Shown here in pieces: positions 8,426 through 16,244 of a stretch of DNA of 64,000 nt. The notes beneath the pieces are model-generated. The model did not search any database, had not been told where the DNA came from, and was given only the letters and a program-made list of their open reading frames with translations. Origin of the DNA: Paraburkholderia panacisoli (GTDB taxonomy: Bacteria; Pseudomonadota; Gammaproteobacteria; Burkholderiales; Burkholderiaceae); contig NZ_VTUZ01000007.1 in NCBI RefSeq assembly GCF_008369935.1, positions 62,001 to 126,000 of the forward strand, written 5' to 3'. The position numbers and the translations under genes are program-made. Within the stretch, counting starts at the first letter, position 1. Every line of letters begins with the position of its first letter.

Positions 8426-8820
8426 GAAGCGGGAGGTGGGGCGGGTGAGCGTGGAAATATGGACAGCGGCGCTTCGGGCTGGTGTCACGGCCGAGCTGTG
8501 GGCCGTGATGCGCTGAAGCCGCGTACCCGCATCATGCCAGATGCATCTGGCGGCCGGTTTGTTTTACTTTCTTTTGGTTTCTTTTGCGATAGGCGGCATG
8601 AGTCGCCTGTTTCGAGCGGGCAGGTGCGCCGACAAAAGAAGCCGCGTAATACGAGCGAATTTCGCCGAGTGGCGCTCGACGCTCGTCGCATGTGCTCTGA
8701 TGCCGCCGCCCATCGCAAAAGAATCCGGCGACGCGCAGCGCGAAAAACCGCGCTACGCGCAGGGCAACTTACTTCTTAAGGCTTCATAGTCGCGTCGCTG
8801 GCGGGCGCCGCATGACCAGC
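8426..8820. other. 395-base gene-free stretch with palindrome and inverted repeats
   Basis: No convincing gene. It contains a perfect palindrome (8536-8551) and an AT-richer pyrimidine run. An inverted repeat TTCTTTTG (8579-8586)/CAAAAGAA (8633-8640) encloses a small hairpin AGGCG/CGCCT (8591-8608). Short open frames on both strands here are arginine/serine-rich and look like chance. Confidence 0.5.
8536..8551. promoter_or_regulatory. Perfect 16-base palindrome, possible operator
   Basis: GCCAGATGCATCTGGC reads the same on both strands. It stands alone between the divergently oriented ends of two minus-strand genes and could serve the PGDYG-family gene. No cognate regulator is adjacent. Confidence 0.4.
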
Positions 8821-9282
8821 CTAGCCCTTGTCATGTTGACGATGATGACCGCCGCCCGGCTGATGGAACGTCGTGTCGGCCAGCTTCTTCTGCTCCGGCG
8901 ACAGGCTGTTGTACAGCGGCTCGAACGCGTCGAGCAGTCTCTTCATGCCGTCCGCATGCGCTTGCGCGATCGTCGCGTACTGCTTCATGTCGTCGAGAGC
9001 GCTCACGTTGGTGGCAGCCTTGCGTTCCTGGAACAGCTGGCCCATGGTTTCGCCGTTGCCGCGCATCACGTCGGCGAACGCATTCCATTGCGATTCCTGC
9101 GCCGAGGTGATCTTCAGTTGCGTGTGCAGATAGGCGATGCGGTCTTCGACGTTGCGCTCATGACCGGCCTTCCCGGCGGGCGCGGAAGCGGCGCCTGCGG
9201 GTGCCGAGGCCGGCGCGGAAGTTTGGGCGAACGCGCCGCTCATGGAAATGGCGGTGGCCAGCATTACCAGTGCTTTTTTCAT
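8821..9282 (-). CDS. Periplasmic Spy/CpxP-like LTXXQ-motif protein
   Basis: A 153-residue exported protein. M-K-K-A-L-V-M-L-A-T-A-I-S-M-S-G-A-F-A is a clean signal peptide with cleavage after A-F-A. An alanine/proline/serine linker and a helical domain with two LTxxQ-type segments follow (L-K-I-T-S-A-Q near 70 and L-S-P-E-Q-K-K near 130). The C-terminus is histidine-rich. Spy and CpxP are periplasmic chaperones or stress sensors induced by envelope damage and metals. The start at 9282 is supported by CAGGAG seven bases upstream. The histidine tail could bind metal. Confidence 0.8.
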   Translation of the reverse strand: MKKALVMLATAISMSGAFAQTSAPASAPAGAASAPAGKAGHERNVEDRIAYLHTQLKITSAQESQWNAFADVMRGNGETMGQLFQERKAATNVSALDDMKQYATIAQAHADGMKRLLDAFEPLYNSLSPEQKKLADTTFHQPGGGHHRQHDKG

Positions 9283-9731
9283 CGAAACTCCTGATGTCTG
9301 TTCGAATTGGGACAAGGCGGGTGGCGAGCGGCCCGCTGCGCGTCGACCGTTGGTGACGCACGGCGGCCGGCTGCCCCCTTTCGCCGTCGCCGCTATTAGT
9401 ATCACGATATCCGTCCAATGCGGCTCTTGTGCGACAAACGCTTACAACCGAAACGAAAGGGAAATAGCTGACGCTTACGCTTCCTTTCCTTAGCTTTTCG
9501 TCGCCGTGATCGGAGCGGGCGTTGAGAGCGGGACCGGTTGCCGCGACATTTCGTCGGCCACGGCGGGTCGGCATGCGCGCGAGCATCATGCATGCCGTGG
9601 CTGGCACCAGCTTCAGTGGTTTCGCAAGCAAGCGCTTCGGCGCGTGAGCTTCACGACCGCCCCCGATCGCCATTCCGCGCCGCAGACGCGCGATAATCCG
9701 CTGCACCGTTGACCAACTTCTTTCTCCCCCG
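9283..9731. other. 449-base intergenic region, divergent promoters expected
   Basis: The region between the Spy-like gene (leftward) and the Lrp gene (rightward) must hold both promoters. A clearly AT-richer patch lies around 9395-9500, with the direct repeat CGCTTA-CGCTT near 9473. I cannot name a convincing -35/-10 pair, and I see no additional gene. Confidence 0.4.
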
Positions 9732-10190
9732 ATGAGACCTCCGCGCCTCGACCAGCTCGACGACCTCGACCGAAACCTTGTTGCACTGTTGCAAGCCAAC
9801 GCGCGCGAAAGCGTCGCCAGTCTCGCGCGCCAGCTGGATGTGGCGCGCACCACCGTGATCGCACGAATCGCGCGGCTCGAACGCAGCAACGTGATCGCCG
9901 GCTATAGCGTGCGGCTCGGCCAGGACGTGCTCGATTCGAGCATCGTCGCCTACGTCGGCATCATCATCGCGCCGAAGTACGGGCCGGCGGTGCAGAAGCG
10001 CCTCGGCAAGATGCCGGAAGTGCAGTTGTTGTGCGCGGTGAGCGGCGAGTTCGACTACGTCGCGTGGCTGCGGGCCGATTCGCCCGATCGGCTGAACGAC
10101 CTGCTCGATCAGATCGGCGGCATGGAAGGCGTGGAGCGGACCACGACCTCGATCATCCTCGCGCGCAAGATCGACCGCGGGATGGTGTGA
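9732..10190 (+). CDS. Lrp/AsnC-family transcriptional regulator
   Basis: A 152-residue regulator. The N-terminal helix-turn-helix has the family pattern L-D-D-L-D-R-N-L-V-A-L-L-Q-A-N-A-R (about 8-24) and S-L-A-R-Q-L-D-V-A-R-T-T-V. The C-terminal ligand-binding RAM domain has V-S-G-E-F-D-Y-V-A-W-L near residue 105. These proteins bind an amino acid and form octamers. The neighbour 255 bases downstream resembles a lysine-pathway dehydrogenase, so an amino-acid response controlling that gene is plausible. Confidence 0.85.
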   Translation: MRPPRLDQLDDLDRNLVALLQANARESVASLARQLDVARTTVIARIARLERSNVIAGYSVRLGQDVLDSSIVAYVGIIIAPKYGPAVQKRLGKMPEVQLLCAVSGEFDYVAWLRADSPDRLNDLLDQIGGMEGVERTTTSIILARKIDRGMV

Positions 10191-10277
10191 ACGCGCTGTG
10201 AGTCGCCGATATTTGCTGACCTCTGCCACGGGCGTTAACGCAATTTTTATACAATTTCGTCAGATCGACTAACACGT

Positions 10278-10306
10278 TGGTCATAACGTCGAACTTCATG
10301 GTCATA
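10278..10306. promoter_or_regulatory. Direct repeat of TGGTCATA at 21-base spacing
   Basis: TGGTCATA occurs at 10278-10285 and again at 10299-10306, exactly 21 bases (two helical turns) apart. It lies in an AT-rich region with TATACAAT at 10248-10255, upstream of the saccharopine-dehydrogenase-like gene. It could be a regulator site, perhaps for the neighbouring Lrp protein; this is inference. Confidence 0.4.
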
Positions 10307-10444
10307 CCGCAGCATTTTGCGTGTATGAACTGTATTTGCTTCTCCCTAAACTGTTGCTCAAGGGTTCAGCCCGCCGGGCGCCGCGCGTGAAGCGCAGCGC
10401 ACTTCCCAAGCTGGAGACAGCACACAGATAACAAGGAGAAGCGC

Positions 10445-11542
10445 ATGAAAGTAGCCATTGTGGGTGCCGGTCTGATCGGACATACGATCGCGCATATGCT
10501 GCGTGAAACCGGCGACTACGAAGTCGTCGCCTTCGACCGCGAGCAAGCCGCACTCGACAAGCTCGCCGCTCAGGGCATTCCGACGCGCCGCGTCGATTCC
10601 GCCGACGCCGCCGCGTTGCGTGCCGCAATACAAGGCTTCGATGCACTCGTCAACGCGTTGCCGTATTACCTCGCGGTGAGCGTGGCGGCGGCCGCCAAGG
10701 GCGCGGGCGTGCATTACTTCGATCTGACCGAGGACGTGCGCGCCACGCACGCGATCCGCGCGATCGCCGACGACGCCGAGCATGCGTTCATGCCGCAGTG
10801 CGGTCTCGCGCCGGGCTTCATCGGCATTGCCGCGCACGAACTGGCGAACCGCTTCAGCGAAATCCGCGACGTCAAGATGCGCGTCGGCGCGTTGCCGGAG
10901 TTTCCGACCAACGCGCTGAAGTACAACCTGACGTGGAGCGTCGACGGTCTGATCAACGAGTACTGCCAGCCTTGCGAAGCGATCCGCGACAGCCGCACGC
11001 AGTGGGTGCAGCCGCTCGAAGGCCTCGAACATTTTTCGCTCGACGGCACCGAGTACGAAGCCTTCAATACGTCGGGCGGCCTCGGCACGCTGTGCGAGAC
11101 GCTGGCGGGCCGGGTCGAATCGCTCGACTACAAGTCGGTGCGCTATCCGGGCCACCGCAATCTGATGCAGTTCCTGCTCGAAGACCTGCGTCTTTCGAGC
11201 GACCGCGACACGCTCAAGACCATCATGCGCCGCTCGGTGCCGGCGACCGCGCAGGACGTCGTGCTGGTGTTTATCACGGTGAGCGGGATGCGCGACGGTC
11301 AACTCGTGCAGGAAGTGTTCACCCGCAAGATCTTCGCGAAGACCGTGTGCGGTGTGCCGATGAGCGCGATACAGATCACCACGGCCGGCGCGATGTGCGC
11401 GGTGCTCGATCTGTTCCGCGAACGCAAGCTGCCGCAAAAGGGTTTCGTGCGCCAGGAGCAGGTGTCGCTGCGCGACTTCCTTGCGAACCGCTTCGGCCAG
11501 TTGTACGAAGGGCAGTCACTGGATGCGATGGCGACGGTATAA
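10445..11542 (+). CDS. Saccharopine dehydrogenase-like oxidoreductase
   Basis: A 365-residue enzyme with an N-terminal NAD(P)-binding Rossmann fold (G-A-G-L-I-G at 7-12) and a saccharopine dehydrogenase-type C-terminal domain (P-Q-C-G-L-A-P-G-F, about 118-126). Relatives include lysine 6-dehydrogenase, carboxynorspermidine synthase and saccharopine reductase; all act on amine/imine pairs derived from lysine or polyamines. AAGGAG precedes the ATG. Downstream of the Lrp-type gene it fits a lysine-catabolic step, but the exact substrate is not readable. Confidence 0.75.
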   Translation: MKVAIVGAGLIGHTIAHMLRETGDYEVVAFDREQAALDKLAAQGIPTRRVDSADAAALRAAIQGFDALVNALPYYLAVSVAAAAKGAGVHYFDLTEDVRATHAIRAIADDAEHAFMPQCGLAPGFIGIAAHELANRFSEIRDVKMRVGALPEFPTNALKYNLTWSVDGLINEYCQPCEAIRDSRTQWVQPLEGLEHFSLDGTEYEAFNTSGGLGTLCETLAGRVESLDYKSVRYPGHRNLMQFLLEDLRLSSDRDTLKTIMRRSVPATAQDVVLVFITVSGMRDGQLVQEVFTRKIFAKTVCGVPMSAIQITTAGAMCAVLDLFRERKLPQKGFVRQEQVSLRDFLANRFGQLYEGQSLDAMATV

Positions 11543-11684
11543 CGTGCGGCCATCGTTGTTGCACGCGGCAATCGAGGGCCGTGGGACGAAGCGGCGGTGT
11601 GTTGTGCCGTTGCGCTGAACGACGAAGGGCCCCGCAGAGGGCCGCGCAGAAGAGTCGTACAGAAGGGTCGTAGAGATAGCACCG

Positions 11685-11718
11685 GAAATGCCCCGCCTCG
11701 CGGGGCATTTCTGTTTCA
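11685..11718. terminator. Strong terminator between convergent genes
   Basis: A perfect 12-base-pair stem GAAATGCCCCGC/GCGGGGCATTTC with a CTC loop is followed on the plus strand by TGTTTC. It lies between the dehydrogenase and the convergent P-loop ATPase gene and may serve both directions. Confidence 0.75.
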
Positions 11719-11734
11719 GGGACGCCGCCGCCGG

Positions 11735-12355
11735 CTAGACCGGCACCGGCGGCATCATCACGCCCGCCGCCTGCGGCTCGCCGACGATGCGCGCGAGCAA
11801 CGCCTCGTAGTCCTGCGGCTTGGGCGCGGTGTTGTCGAACATCAACAGATCGTCGCAAAGCGCGCCGCTGGGCACGAAGCGGCGCTGCCGGTACTGGTCC
11901 CAGTGCACGAGCTTGTACGCGTCGTTCGGATCCGCACGTTCGACGATCCGCTGCCGCGCCGTCTCTTCCGACGTATGAACCCACACGACGCGCAGCACCA
12001 CTTCCGCGCCGACGCCCAGCCACGTGCGATCGAACAGGCGCCGTTCGCGCACTTCGCGCGACAGCGGCCCGACCACCAGCGCGCTGACGCCGAGTTCGAG
12101 GTTCTCGCGCGCGGTGTCGATGAGGCCGCGGTACTCGGGGTCGCGCAGATGCTGGAGAAAGAGCGGGCTGTCGCGGTCGTTTGGGTCGCCGGTCAGCATC
12201 GCCATGGCGGCCGCGCTATAACCGCCGAACAGCGTGTCCTTGTCGAGCAGGCAGAAGGGCGCTCCGCTCGCTTGCATCAGCGGGCCGATCAGCTTCTTCG
12301 CGAGCGTGGTCTTGCCGGTGCCTGCGTGACCGCAAAAGAAAACCAGATGCGTCAC
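11735..12355 (-). CDS. P-loop ATPase/kinase translationally coupled to a CydX-like peptide
   Basis: A 206-residue cytoplasmic P-loop protein with Walker A G-H-A-G-T-G-K-T at residues 9-16. A helical lid region follows, and V-V-W-V-H-T-S-E-E-T-A-R-Q-R (about 145-158) looks like the R-rich lid of small-molecule kinases. It resembles the AAA/zeta-toxin/gluconate kinase-like group often annotated simply as AAA family ATPase. The GTG start at 12355 overlaps the stop codon of the upstream CydX-like gene in GTGA, so the two are translationally coupled. The frame is open much further upstream but is arginine-rich and covers the small gene antisense or out of frame. The substrate is unknown. Confidence 0.75.
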   Translation of the reverse strand: MTHLVFFCGHAGTGKTTLAKKLIGPLMQASGAPFCLLDKDTLFGGYSAAAMAMLTGDPNDRDSPLFLQHLRDPEYRGLIDTARENLELGVSALVVGPLSREVRERRLFDRTWLGVGAEVVLRVVWVHTSEETARQRIVERADPNDAYKLVHWDQYRQRRFVPSGALCDDLLMFDNTAPKPQDYEALLARIVGEPQAAGVMMPPVPV

Positions 12356-12501
12356 GAAGGCTTGTCCGCGGCAGCGGTGGACGGTGTGGCGGCGGGCTGC
12401 GGATCGCGCGAGAACTTGCCGTTGGTCTCCAGCCACAGCACGTTGATGATGCCGAAGCCCAATGCCACGCCGACGCCGAGAATCCAGGTGAAGTACCACA
12501 T
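12352..12501 (-). CDS. CydX/YbgT-like cytochrome bd small subunit, without cydAB
   Basis: A 49-residue membrane micropeptide. It begins M-W-Y-F-T-W-I-L-G, has one hydrophobic segment to about residue 21 (F-G-I-I-N-V), then W-L-E, and ends in a polar alanine/proline-rich tail. This is the CydX/YbgT pattern; CydX stabilises cytochrome bd oxidase as a third subunit. AAGGAG lies seven bases upstream of the ATG. No cydA or cydB is adjacent, since the upstream 300 bases are non-coding. The last codon overlaps the following ATPase start (GTGA). It may serve a bd oxidase encoded elsewhere or a different membrane partner. Confidence 0.75.
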   Translation of the reverse strand: MWYFTWILGVGVALGFGIINVLWLETNGKFSRDPQPAATPSTAAADKPS

Positions 12502-12812
12502 AGCAGTCTCCTTGCTTGCAGATCCGGCGATACGGACGGCTCACTCTGCATGCCGGCCAGGCGGGGCGGCACGCTCGATCCGAGGGTAAATCCGCAACGC
12601 GAAGCGCGCACGGTGCGACCCTTTTGCAGCGATCATGAAGAAGAACGCGACGCCATGCAAGAGCGGCGCGTATGGCCTGTTGGGCCCGGCTGGCGGAACG
12701 CCCGCGCGTTGTTATCATGCATGGCAACGGAGCGCCGGAGTCGGGATGGCCAGGCATCGCGCCTCGCGCGGATAAGAAGCGGGATCGCGATCAATCACAA
12801 GGGGGAGGCCGA
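12502..12812. other. 311-base divergent intergenic region
   Basis: This separates the leftward CydX-like operon from the rightward lipoprotein gene. Both promoters should be here, but I cannot identify a convincing hexamer pair. Open frames through it are arginine-rich with no initiation site. No cydAB remnant is visible. Confidence 0.4.
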
Positions 12813-13271
12813 ATGCCGATGCGCTCGCGTTGCCCATGCAAAGCCGCGCTTGTCAGGCTCGTCATCCCCGTCACGCTCCTGTGCGGGGCGCTTGCCGGTT
12901 GCGCGTCGACCCCGGCCGAGCCGGTGCCGTTCAAGCCGGTGCCGTCCGCGCGCATCGTGCGGCCCGGCTATACGGAACCGGCGGGGGGACGGGTCGCGAT
13001 GGATGTGCGGCGCGAGCGCTCGCGCGACGTGATCGTGCGGTTTCGCGATGCGCTGGTGTACATCGACGGCGAGCAGGTCACCGATGTGATGAACGGCGAG
13101 CACGTGGTCTTTTATCTGCGCCCCGGCATGCATCGGATCGGCGTGTCGACGCAGTTCGACCCGGTCGTCGAACTGCAGTTTCTGGTGACGGCCGATCCAC
13201 GCTATACGAACCGCGCGTCGGTCACGTTCGACGAAGATCATCGCATCATGCTGCACCGCGTCGCGCAATAG
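12813..13271 (+). CDS. Putative outer-envelope lipoprotein
   Basis: A 152-residue lipoprotein precursor. Positive residues, a hydrophobic stretch and the lipobox L-A-G-C place the lipidated cysteine at residue 30. The mature part is beta-rich (V-Y-I-D-G-E-Q-V-T-D-V, G-M-H-R-I-G-V-S-T-Q-F), like small PEGA-type or carboxypeptidase-regulatory-like domains that decorate surfaces. A strong GGGGGAGG lies a few bases upstream of the ATG at 12813, deciding this start over earlier ones. Function unknown. Confidence 0.75.
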   Translation: MPMRSRCPCKAALVRLVIPVTLLCGALAGCASTPAEPVPFKPVPSARIVRPGYTEPAGGRVAMDVRRERSRDVIVRFRDALVYIDGEQVTDVMNGEHVVFYLRPGMHRIGVSTQFDPVVELQFLVTADPRYTNRASVTFDEDHRIMLHRVAQ

Positions 13272-13452
13272 CCGTTAGGGAATACGCGTGTTCGACGCGG
13301 GCCCCACAAGGTTTAACAATTGGATATGTGACGTTTTCGCAGCGCCGCTTAACATGGCGGCTAACGCTCATTCGTCAACGCAGACCTGACGTATGGCTTA
13401 CGCACAGGGCGGGGCCGGCCGGTCTGCTTCCCGTTTTCAAGGTAATCCGAAC

Positions 13453-14430
13453 ATGCTGATCAATTGCGCCGCCTACCAGGACGGTCGGAAGCTCGCTGAC
13501 ATCGACGTGGATAGCATCAGCGACTACGTGGCGCGGCCCGAGTGCTTCGTCTGGGTCGCGCTGAAGGACCCGGGGCCGGGCGAGCTGGCCGTGATGAAAA
13601 AGGAGTTTACCCTTCACGAACTCGCGATCGAGGACGCGCAAAACGGCCACCAGCGTCCCAAGATCGAGGAGTACGGCGAGTCGCTGTTCGCCGTGATGCA
13701 TACGGTCGAGGTGGACGAACAGGGCGAACTGGTGCTCGGCGAAGTCGACGTGTTCGTGGGGCGCAACTACGTGCTGTCGGTGCGCCGCGGCACGCGCACC
13801 GGCTTCCAGAACGTTCGCGCGCGCTGCGAGCGCGAGCCGCGCCTGCTCAAGGAAGGCTCGGCCTTCGTGTTGTACGCGCTGCTCGACGATGTCGTCGATC
13901 GCTACTTCCCGATCGTCGAAGCGATGAACACCGAGATCGAAGCGCTCGAAGACCGCATTTTCGAGCGCAACGATTCGGCTGCGGCGCGCGCGGTCATTCA
14001 GGATCTGTACTCGTTGAAGCGCCGCCTCGTGATCCTGCAGCACCATATTTCGCCGCTGCTGGAAGCGGTCGGCAAATTGACCGGCGGGCGCATTCCGAGC
14101 GTCTGTCAGGGCATGCAGGCGTACTTCCGCGATGTCTACGACCATCTTGAGCGGATCGTCAGAACTATCGACGGCCGGCGTGAAATGGTCGTCACCGCGG
14201 TGCAGATCAATCTCGGCATGATCTCGCTGACCGAGAGCGAGGTGACCAAGCGGCTCGGTTCGTTCGCGGCCCTGTTCGCGGTGCCCACCATGATCGCCGG
14301 CATCTACGGGATGAACTTTCAGAACATCCCGGAGCTGCACTTCAGGTTCGGCTATCCGCTATGTCTGGGGATCATGCTGCTGGTCGACCTCATCCTGTTC
14401 CGCCGCTTCCGCAAGGCTGGCTGGCTCTAG
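13453..14430 (+). CDS. corA: CorA-type magnesium/cobalt channel
   Basis: A 325-residue CorA-family divalent cation channel. A large acidic cytoplasmic domain is followed by two C-terminal membrane helices. The ion-selectivity signature Y-G-M-N-F ends the first helix (G-M-N at 286-288). A long coiled region with N-T-E-I-E-A-L-E-D-R-I-F precedes it, as in CorA pentamers. Magnesium or cobalt/nickel uptake is the family role. The start at 13453 (M-L-I-N-C-A-A-Y) matches the family; an upstream in-frame ATG at 13393 adds a low-quality 20-residue leader. It stands alone as a single-gene unit. Confidence 0.9.
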   Translation: MLINCAAYQDGRKLADIDVDSISDYVARPECFVWVALKDPGPGELAVMKKEFTLHELAIEDAQNGHQRPKIEEYGESLFAVMHTVEVDEQGELVLGEVDVFVGRNYVLSVRRGTRTGFQNVRARCEREPRLLKEGSAFVLYALLDDVVDRYFPIVEAMNTEIEALEDRIFERNDSAAARAVIQDLYSLKRRLVILQHHISPLLEAVGKLTGGRIPSVCQGMQAYFRDVYDHLERIVRTIDGRREMVVTAVQINLGMISLTESEVTKRLGSFAALFAVPTMIAGIYGMNFQNIPELHFRFGYPLCLGIMLLVDLILFRRFRKAGWL

Positions 14431-14804
14431 CCTGATCGCCGGGTCGCGCTCACGGTCGAGGCCGCGCGTGGCCATACACGGCCATTGATCGCCTGTCACG
14501 CCATGGCGCATGGCGGCGGCGCATGTCCATGCGGCCGCTCGCCCGACTCGCGCGTGCGTGGCTCGCGTCCGGCTCGCCTCGTATTGTCCCGGCTTGCACC
14601 GCACGCAATAAAAGGCCAGCATAGGCGGCCCGCCGGTCGCCCGTCTTGCGGCCGGTGGCAAAACCGCCACGCATGGACCGAGCGAGGGACCCTTGTCACA
14701 CGCTGCCCGCCGGCGCGTTGATCCAGCGCGCCGGCCTGAATCGATCGAGCGCCCCGCATCGCCGCAGCATGCTGCGCACCGGTGCACCGCACCATGCCCG
14801 ATCG
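14431..14804. other. Gene-free region between corA and the ribose operon
   Basis: No convincing gene. It contains a nine-base-pair hairpin GCCGGCGCG (14709-14717)/CGCGCCGGC (14727-14735) without a T tract, possibly part of corA termination. The rbs promoter follows. Confidence 0.45.
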
Positions 14805-14834
14805 TTGACATTCCGAAAGGTCTGCGTTGAGAAT
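14805..14834 (+). promoter_or_regulatory. Probable sigma-70 promoter of the rbs operon
   Basis: A consensus -35 TTGACA (14805-14810), an 18-base spacer and GAGAAT (14829-14834) as a four-of-six -10. The predicted start falls at the left edge of the palindromic operator, a classic repression layout. Confidence 0.6.
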
Positions 14835-14840
14835 AGCCCT

Positions 14841-14854
14841 CGCAAACGTTTGCG
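14841..14854. promoter_or_regulatory. Probable RbsR operator
   Basis: CGCAAACGTTTGCG is a perfect 14-base palindrome identical to the core of the PurR/RbsR class of LacI-family operators. It lies over the expected transcription start of rbsB. The LacI-family gene at 19058-20098 in the same locus is the likely binder. Confidence 0.75.
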
Positions 14855-14905
14855 CGCCATGAAAAATATGGCTCGAACCCGAGCCCGAAAAACCAGGAGA
14901 TACGC

Positions 14906-15868
14906 ATGAGCTTTCGCATTCGCCGTCGCATTCTCACCGCCGCAATTCTCACCGCCGCTAGCGCCGCGCTGCCGTTTTCCACCGCGTACGCGCAAAACGC
15001 CCCCGCCCATAAACCGAAGATCGCGTTGGTCATGAAGTCGCTCGCCAACGAATTCTTCCTGACCATGGAAACCGGCGCGAAGGACTACCAGAAACACAAC
15101 CCCGGCCAGTTCGACCTGATCACCAACGGCATCAAGGACGAGACCGACACCGCGAACCAGATCCGCATCGTCGAGCAGATGATCGTCTCGAAGGTCGACG
15201 CGATCGTGCTGGCGCCGGCCGATTCGAAGGCGCTCGTGCCGGTCGTCAAGAAGGCGGTGGACGCGGGCATCATCGTCGTGAATATCGACAACCGGCTCGA
15301 TCAGGACGTGCTCAAGTCGAAAGACCTGAACGTGCCGTTCGTCGGCCCGGATAACCGCAAGGGCGCGCAGTTGGTCGGCGACTACCTGGCCAAGCGGCTG
15401 AAGGCGGGCGACGAGGTCGGCATCCTCGAAGGCGTGTCGACCACCACCAACGCGCAGCAGCGCACAGCGGGCTTCAAGGACGCGATGGAGAAGGTCGGCG
15501 CGAAGATCGTGTCGGTGCAATCCGGTGAATGGGAAATCGACAAGGGTAACGCGGTGGCCTCGGCCATGCTCAACGAGTACCCGAATCTGAAGGCGCTGCT
15601 CGCCGGCAACGACAATATGGCGATCGGGGCGGTCTCGGCGGTGCGCGCGGCGGGCAAGCAGGGCAAGGTGCTGGTGGTCGGCTACGACAACATCAACGCG
15701 ATCAGGCCGATGCTGAAGGACGGCCGCGTGCTCGCCACCGCCGATCAATACGCAGCCAAGCAGGCCGTGTTCGGCATCGATACCGCGCTGAAGGCACTCA
15801 GCGAGCACAAGAACCAGTCGCAGCTGTCCGGGGTGGTGGAAACGCCGGTTAGCCTCGTGACCAAATAA
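14906..15868 (+). CDS. rbsB: Ribose-type ABC transporter periplasmic binding protein
   Basis: A 320-residue secreted type-I sugar-binding protein. The signal peptide (R-R-R-I-L-T-A-A-I-L with A-Y-A-Q cleavage near 29-30) is followed by two Rossmann-like lobes: I-A-L-V-M-K-S-L-A-N-E-F-F, then the ribose-binding type stretches N-I-D-N-R-L and G-N-D-N-M-A-I-G-A. It captures a pentose or related sugar in the periplasm for RbsAC. AGGAGA precedes the ATG. It is the first gene of the operon. Substrate assignment to ribose rests on the accompanying ribokinase and RbsR-like repressor; a different pentose is possible. Confidence 0.85.
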   Translation: MSFRIRRRILTAAILTAASAALPFSTAYAQNAPAHKPKIALVMKSLANEFFLTMETGAKDYQKHNPGQFDLITNGIKDETDTANQIRIVEQMIVSKVDAIVLAPADSKALVPVVKKAVDAGIIVVNIDNRLDQDVLKSKDLNVPFVGPDNRKGAQLVGDYLAKRLKAGDEVGILEGVSTTTNAQQRTAGFKDAMEKVGAKIVSVQSGEWEIDKGNAVASAMLNEYPNLKALLAGNDNMAIGAVSAVRAAGKQGKVLVVGYDNINAIRPMLKDGRVLATADQYAAKQAVFGIDTALKALSEHKNQSQLSGVVETPVSLVTK

Positions 15869-15892
15869 GCGCCATTCGCCTGGTGTCGAAGT

Positions 15893-15933
15893 CGGCGCCG
15901 GGACCGCGGATTCGTCGGTTCGCGCCGGCGCCG
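15893..15933 (+). promoter_or_regulatory. Stem-loop after rbsB within the operon
   Basis: CGGCGCCGG (15893-15901) pairs perfectly with CCGGCGCCG (15925-15933) around a 23-base loop and has no T run. Such structures after binding-protein genes typically protect the upstream message from 3' decay, raising binding protein over membrane components. That role is inferred. Confidence 0.6.
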
Positions 15934-15950
15934 TTGCATGCCGCGCAGTG

Positions 15951-16010
15951 GCCCATGAAGAGGCCTGTGTAGAGGGCTATGAAGCGGCCTATGAAGCGGC
16001 CCATGACGTG
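15951..16010. repeat. Five tandem 12-base units between rbsB and rbsA
   Basis: Five consecutive units read GCCCATGAAGAG, GCCTGTGTAGAG, GGCTATGAAGCG, GCCTATGAAGCG and GCCCATGACGTG. They lie in the 376-base gap between rbsB and rbsA. An open frame runs through them on both strands but has no start signal or family likeness, so I treat the array as non-coding. It could vary in copy number. Confidence 0.8.
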
Positions 16011-16244
16011 ACGCCAGACCCGCGAATCCGCCGCTATTCAACAAACGCTCAACAGGCGCTCAAGAATCCGCGCGCGCCGCCGTTAATTCCAGAGGTAAGC
16101 GTTATGACGGCGGCTGCGCGGCGGGAGGATAAGCGGCCGTTTGGCGCCTGCGCATTGGGCCGACATGATACGTGACGGCCGTCGACGGCTTCATTCGAGC
16201 GAATCGCATGAGGCCGCGAGGGCCGCCATGGAACCAGGATCGCG

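Noticed and set aside
8541..8789. Short frames on both strands in the gap after the PGDYG-family gene.
   Set aside because: Arginine/serine-rich chance frames in a repeat-bearing gap, without initiation signals.
12782..12797. GGGATCGCGATCAA, half resembling an FNR/ANR box, tempting because of the CydX-like gene.
   Set aside because: One arm matches poorly and it lies next to the lipoprotein start, about 285 bases from the CydX-like start.
15951..16010. CRISPR-like array.
   Set aside because: Units are contiguous 12-mers with no spacers and no cas genes are present.
15948..16175. Open frame reading through the 12-base tandem repeats (about 75 codons).
   Set aside because: Because 12 is a multiple of three, repeats keep any frame open; there is no ribosome site and no family likeness.
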